From Streptomyces lydicus (GTDB lineage: Bacteria > Actinomycetota > Actinomycetes > Streptomycetales > Streptomycetaceae), in contig NZ_CP017157.1 of the NCBI RefSeq assembly GCF_001729485.1, positions 1,426,001 to 1,490,000 on the forward strand: a stretch of DNA of 64,000 nt. The letters are read 5' to 3'. Made by a program: the position numbers and the translations under genes. Below, in pieces: positions 62,238 through 64,000 of the stretch. The notes under the pieces were generated by a model. The model worked only from the letters and a program-made list of their open reading frames with translations, was not told the DNA's origin and ran no database searches. The stretch's first letter is position 1; the number at the start of each line of letters is the position of its first letter.

Positions 62238-63371
62238 GTGGCCACGGATTACTACTCGGTCCTCGGCATCGGCCGCGACGCCTCGCAGGACCAGATCAAG
62301 AAGGCTTTCCGGCGGCTGGCGCGCGAGCTGCACCCGGACGTGAACCCGGATCCCAAGACCCAGGAGCGGTTCAAGGAGATCAACGCCGCTTACGAGGTCC
62401 TGTCGGACCCGCAGAAGAAGCAGGTCTACGACCTCGGCGGGGACCCGCTCTCGCAGGCGGGCGGCGGCCAGGGCGCGGGCTTCGGCGCGGGCTTCGGCAA
62501 CTTCTCCGACATCATGGACGCGTTCTTCGGCACCGCGTCGCAGCGCGGGCCGCGCTCGCGCACCCGCCGCGGCCAGGACGCCATGATCCGGCTCGACATC
62601 GAGCTGAACGAAGCGGCCTTCGGCACGACCAAGGACATCCAGGTCGACACCGCGGTCGTCTGCACCACCTGCAGTGGTGAGGGCGCGGCGCCGGGCACCT
62701 CGGCGCAGACCTGTGACATGTGCCGCGGCCGCGGTGAGGTCTCGCAGGTCACCCGGTCCTTCCTGGGCCAGGTCATGACCTCCCGCCCGTGCCCGCAGTG
62801 CCAGGGCTTCGGCACGGTCGTGCCGACCCCGTGCCACGAGTGCGCGGGCGACGGCCGGATCCGCTCCCGCCGCACGCTGACGGTCAAGATCCCGGCGGGG
62901 GTCGACAACGGCACCCGCATCCAGCTCGCCGGCGAGGGCGAGGTCGGCCCCGGTGGCGGCCCGGCCGGCGACCTCTACGTCGAGATCCACGAGCTGGCGC
63001 ACCAGGTCTTCCAGCGGCGTGGCGACGATCTGCACTGCACGGTCACCATCCCGATGACGGCGGCGGCGCTGGGCACGAAGTGTCCGCTGGAGACGCTCGA
63101 CGGGGTGGAGGAGATCGACGTCCGGCCCGGCACCCAGTCCGGCCAGTCGATCCCGCTGCACCAGCGCGGGGTGACCCATCTGCGGGGCGGTGGCCGCGGC
63201 GACCTGATCGTCCACGTCGAGGTGCAGACGCCCACCAAGCTCGACCCCGAGCAGGAGGAGCTGCTGCGCAGGCTCTCCAAGCTCCGCGGCGAGGAACGCC
63301 CCACGGGGCAGTTCCAGCCGGGGCAGCAGGGGCTGTTCTCGCGGCTGAAGGATGCCTTCAACGGGCGGTAG
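62238..63371 (+). CDS. dnaJ: Chaperone DnaJ (DnaJ2 type)
   Basis: This 377-residue type I J-protein has the J domain with H32-P-D34 (RELHPDVNP), a Gly/Phe region, the four CxxCxGxG zinc-finger repeats (CTTCSGEG, CDMCRGRG, CPQCQGFG, CHECAGDG) and the C-terminal substrate domain. Start is GTG directly after the hrcA TAA. No dnaK or grpE is adjacent, so this is the second DnaJ typical of the hrcA operon in Streptomyces. Its 3' end is duplicated in the following DNA. Confidence 0.96.
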   Translation: MATDYYSVLGIGRDASQDQIKKAFRRLARELHPDVNPDPKTQERFKEINAAYEVLSDPQKKQVYDLGGDPLSQAGGGQGAGFGAGFGNFSDIMDAFFGTASQRGPRSRTRRGQDAMIRLDIELNEAAFGTTKDIQVDTAVVCTTCSGEGAAPGTSAQTCDMCRGRGEVSQVTRSFLGQVMTSRPCPQCQGFGTVVPTPCHECAGDGRIRSRRTLTVKIPAGVDNGTRIQLAGEGEVGPGGGPAGDLYVEIHELAHQVFQRRGDDLHCTVTIPMTAAALGTKCPLETLDGVEEIDVRPGTQSGQSIPLHQRGVTHLRGGGRGDLIVHVEVQTPTKLDPEQEELLRRLSKLRGEERPTGQFQPGQQGLFSRLKDAFNGR

Positions 63372-63380
63372 TCCGGGCGG

Positions 63381-63406
63381 CCGGGGGGCCGGGGGTGGCC
63401 CCCCGG
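63381..63406 (+). terminator. dnaJ terminator, copy 1
   Basis: CCGGGGGGCC (63381-63390), loop GGGGGT, GGCCCCCCGG (63397-63406) is a perfect 10-bp stem. Confidence 0.8.
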
Positions 63407-63483
63407 GTGAGTGCGGTCAGCCGGGGCAGCAGGGGTTGTTCTCGCGGCTGAAGGATGCCTTCAACGGGCGGTAGTCCGGGCGG

Positions 63484-63509
63484 CCGGGGGGCCGGGGGTG
63501 GCCCCCCGG
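63484..63509 (+). terminator. dnaJ terminator, copy 2
   Basis: The same hairpin repeated 103 bp downstream within the second repeat unit. Confidence 0.8.
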
Positions 63510-63627
63510 GTGAGTGCGGTCAGCCGGGGCAGCAGGGGCTGTTCTCGCGGCTGAAGGACGCCTTCAACGGGCGGTAGGCAGGCCCGCCCCGGTTCGGTGC
63601 GGTGCGGGGGGCGTGACACGATGTGCG

Positions 63628-64000
63628 CATGCCCACCGCACCAACCGATCTCTGCCGCTACCCGATCGTGCAGGCCCCGATGGCGGGCGGCGGTTCCGGA
63701 CCCGACCTGGCCGCCGCCGTCTGCGGCGCCGGCGGTCTCGGCTTCCTCGCCGCCGGCTACAAGACCGCCGACGGGATGTACCAGGAGATCAAGCAGCTGC
63801 GGTCGATGACCGACCGGCCGTTCGGCGTCAATCTCTTCATGCCGCAGCCCTCGCTGGCCGACACCGCCGCCGTCGACGTCTACCGCGAACAGCTCGCGGG
63901 CGAGGCCGCCTGGTACGAGACCGAACTCGGTGACACCGACGGGCCCATCGACGACGGCTACGAGGCCAAGCTCGCGATCCTGCGCGAGGACCCGGTGCCG
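63628..64000 (+). CDS. Nitronate monooxygenase / 2-nitropropane dioxygenase family (5' part, partial)
   Basis: The frame from ATG 63628 is open to the window end (124 codons): MPTAPTDLCRYPIVQAPMAGGGSGPDLAAAVCGAGGLGFLAAGYKTADGMYQEIKQLRSMTDRPFGVNLFMP. This matches the FMN-binding TIM-barrel start (PIVQAPMAGG, PFGVNLF) of nitronate monooxygenases. It follows dnaJ in Streptomyces. No Shine-Dalgarno is obvious. The catalytic His lies beyond the window. Confidence 0.88.

Larger units (their letters stand above)
63315..63577 (+). repeat. 103-bp tandem duplication of the dnaJ 3' end with its terminator
   Basis: Unit 1 is 63315-63417 (last 19 codons of dnaJ plus downstream), unit 2 is 63418-63520, and a partial third (57 bp) is 63521-63577. 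The units are nearly identical (one C/T change in unit 2, one T/C in unit 3). Confidence 0.95.

Overview
The window is about 72% G+C chromosomal DNA from a Streptomyces (or very close relative). Support comes from the gene order (mreC-mreD-PBP2-rodA, RNase E, rplU-rpmA-obg, proB-proA, nadD, an LCP protein, rsfS, leuS, comEA-comEC, holA, rpsT/lepA, hemW, hrcA-dnaJ), which matches the conserved core of Streptomyces chromosomes, from strongly GC-biased third positions, and from a single TTA codon spotted by eye. No prophage, transposase, CRISPR array, integrase or antibiotic cluster was seen.

Layout. 1-4573: 3' part of mreC, then mreD, the class B PBP2 (mrdA) and rodA, a tightly packed elongation/spore-wall operon. 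4581-11281: a small HATPase-like protein (minus), a CYTH-CHAD protein, a B12-binding radical SAM protein and its usual partner (TIGR03936 type), separated by a GNAT acetyltransferase and a repetitive membrane protein. 11502-17704: a large RNase E/G, L21, L27 and the GTPase Obg. 17847-19943 (minus): a membrane CDP-glycerol glycerophosphotransferase-like enzyme. 20394-23637: proB, a small conserved protein and proA. 23954-27547: two related single-pass membrane proteins, an M48 protease and two tiny membrane proteins. 27601-31391: nadD, an LCP-like cell-wall polymer transferase (PdtA type), rsfS and a histidine phosphatase. 31505-34114: two identical tRNA-Ala(GGC) genes flanking two small zinc-ribbon-like proteins and a GT87 glycosyltransferase. 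34475-39648: a secreted S53 protease and leuS, the latter behind a leucine-codon leader peptide and an intrinsic terminator (attenuator). 39869-46936: a coiled-coil membrane protein, DegV, ComEA, ComEC and an arylamine N-acetyltransferase. 47105-52770: an RraB-like small protein, holA, a proline-rich membrane protein, rpsT and lepA. 53232-59378: an acyl-CoA synthetase, a kinase/GAF/SpoIIE-type phosphatase, hemW and a Uma2-like nuclease. 59356-64000: DUF3097, an MBL-fold hydrolase, hrcA (with CIRCE), dnaJ and the start of a nitronate monooxygenase.

Themes. (1) Cell wall and spore envelope: mreCD/PBP2/RodA, the CDP-glycerol transferase and the LCP protein all plausibly serve wall elongation and glycopolymer attachment. 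(2) Translation, RNA and protein quality: RNase E, L21/L27/Obg, RsfS, LeuS, S20, EF4, HrcA/DnaJ. (3) Much of the unexplained DNA is short tandem duplication at or just after gene 3' ends (proB, proA, nat, lepA, dnaJ) plus a 23-bp array near rpsT. (4) Several genes have a TANNNT-type -10 box about 6 nt before the start codon and no Shine-Dalgarno, suggesting leaderless mRNAs.

No wholly new multi-gene system is evident. The best candidates for something undescribed are the leuS attenuator, the 3'-end minisatellites, the paired SVVFDE membrane proteins and the repeat membrane protein at 9554.
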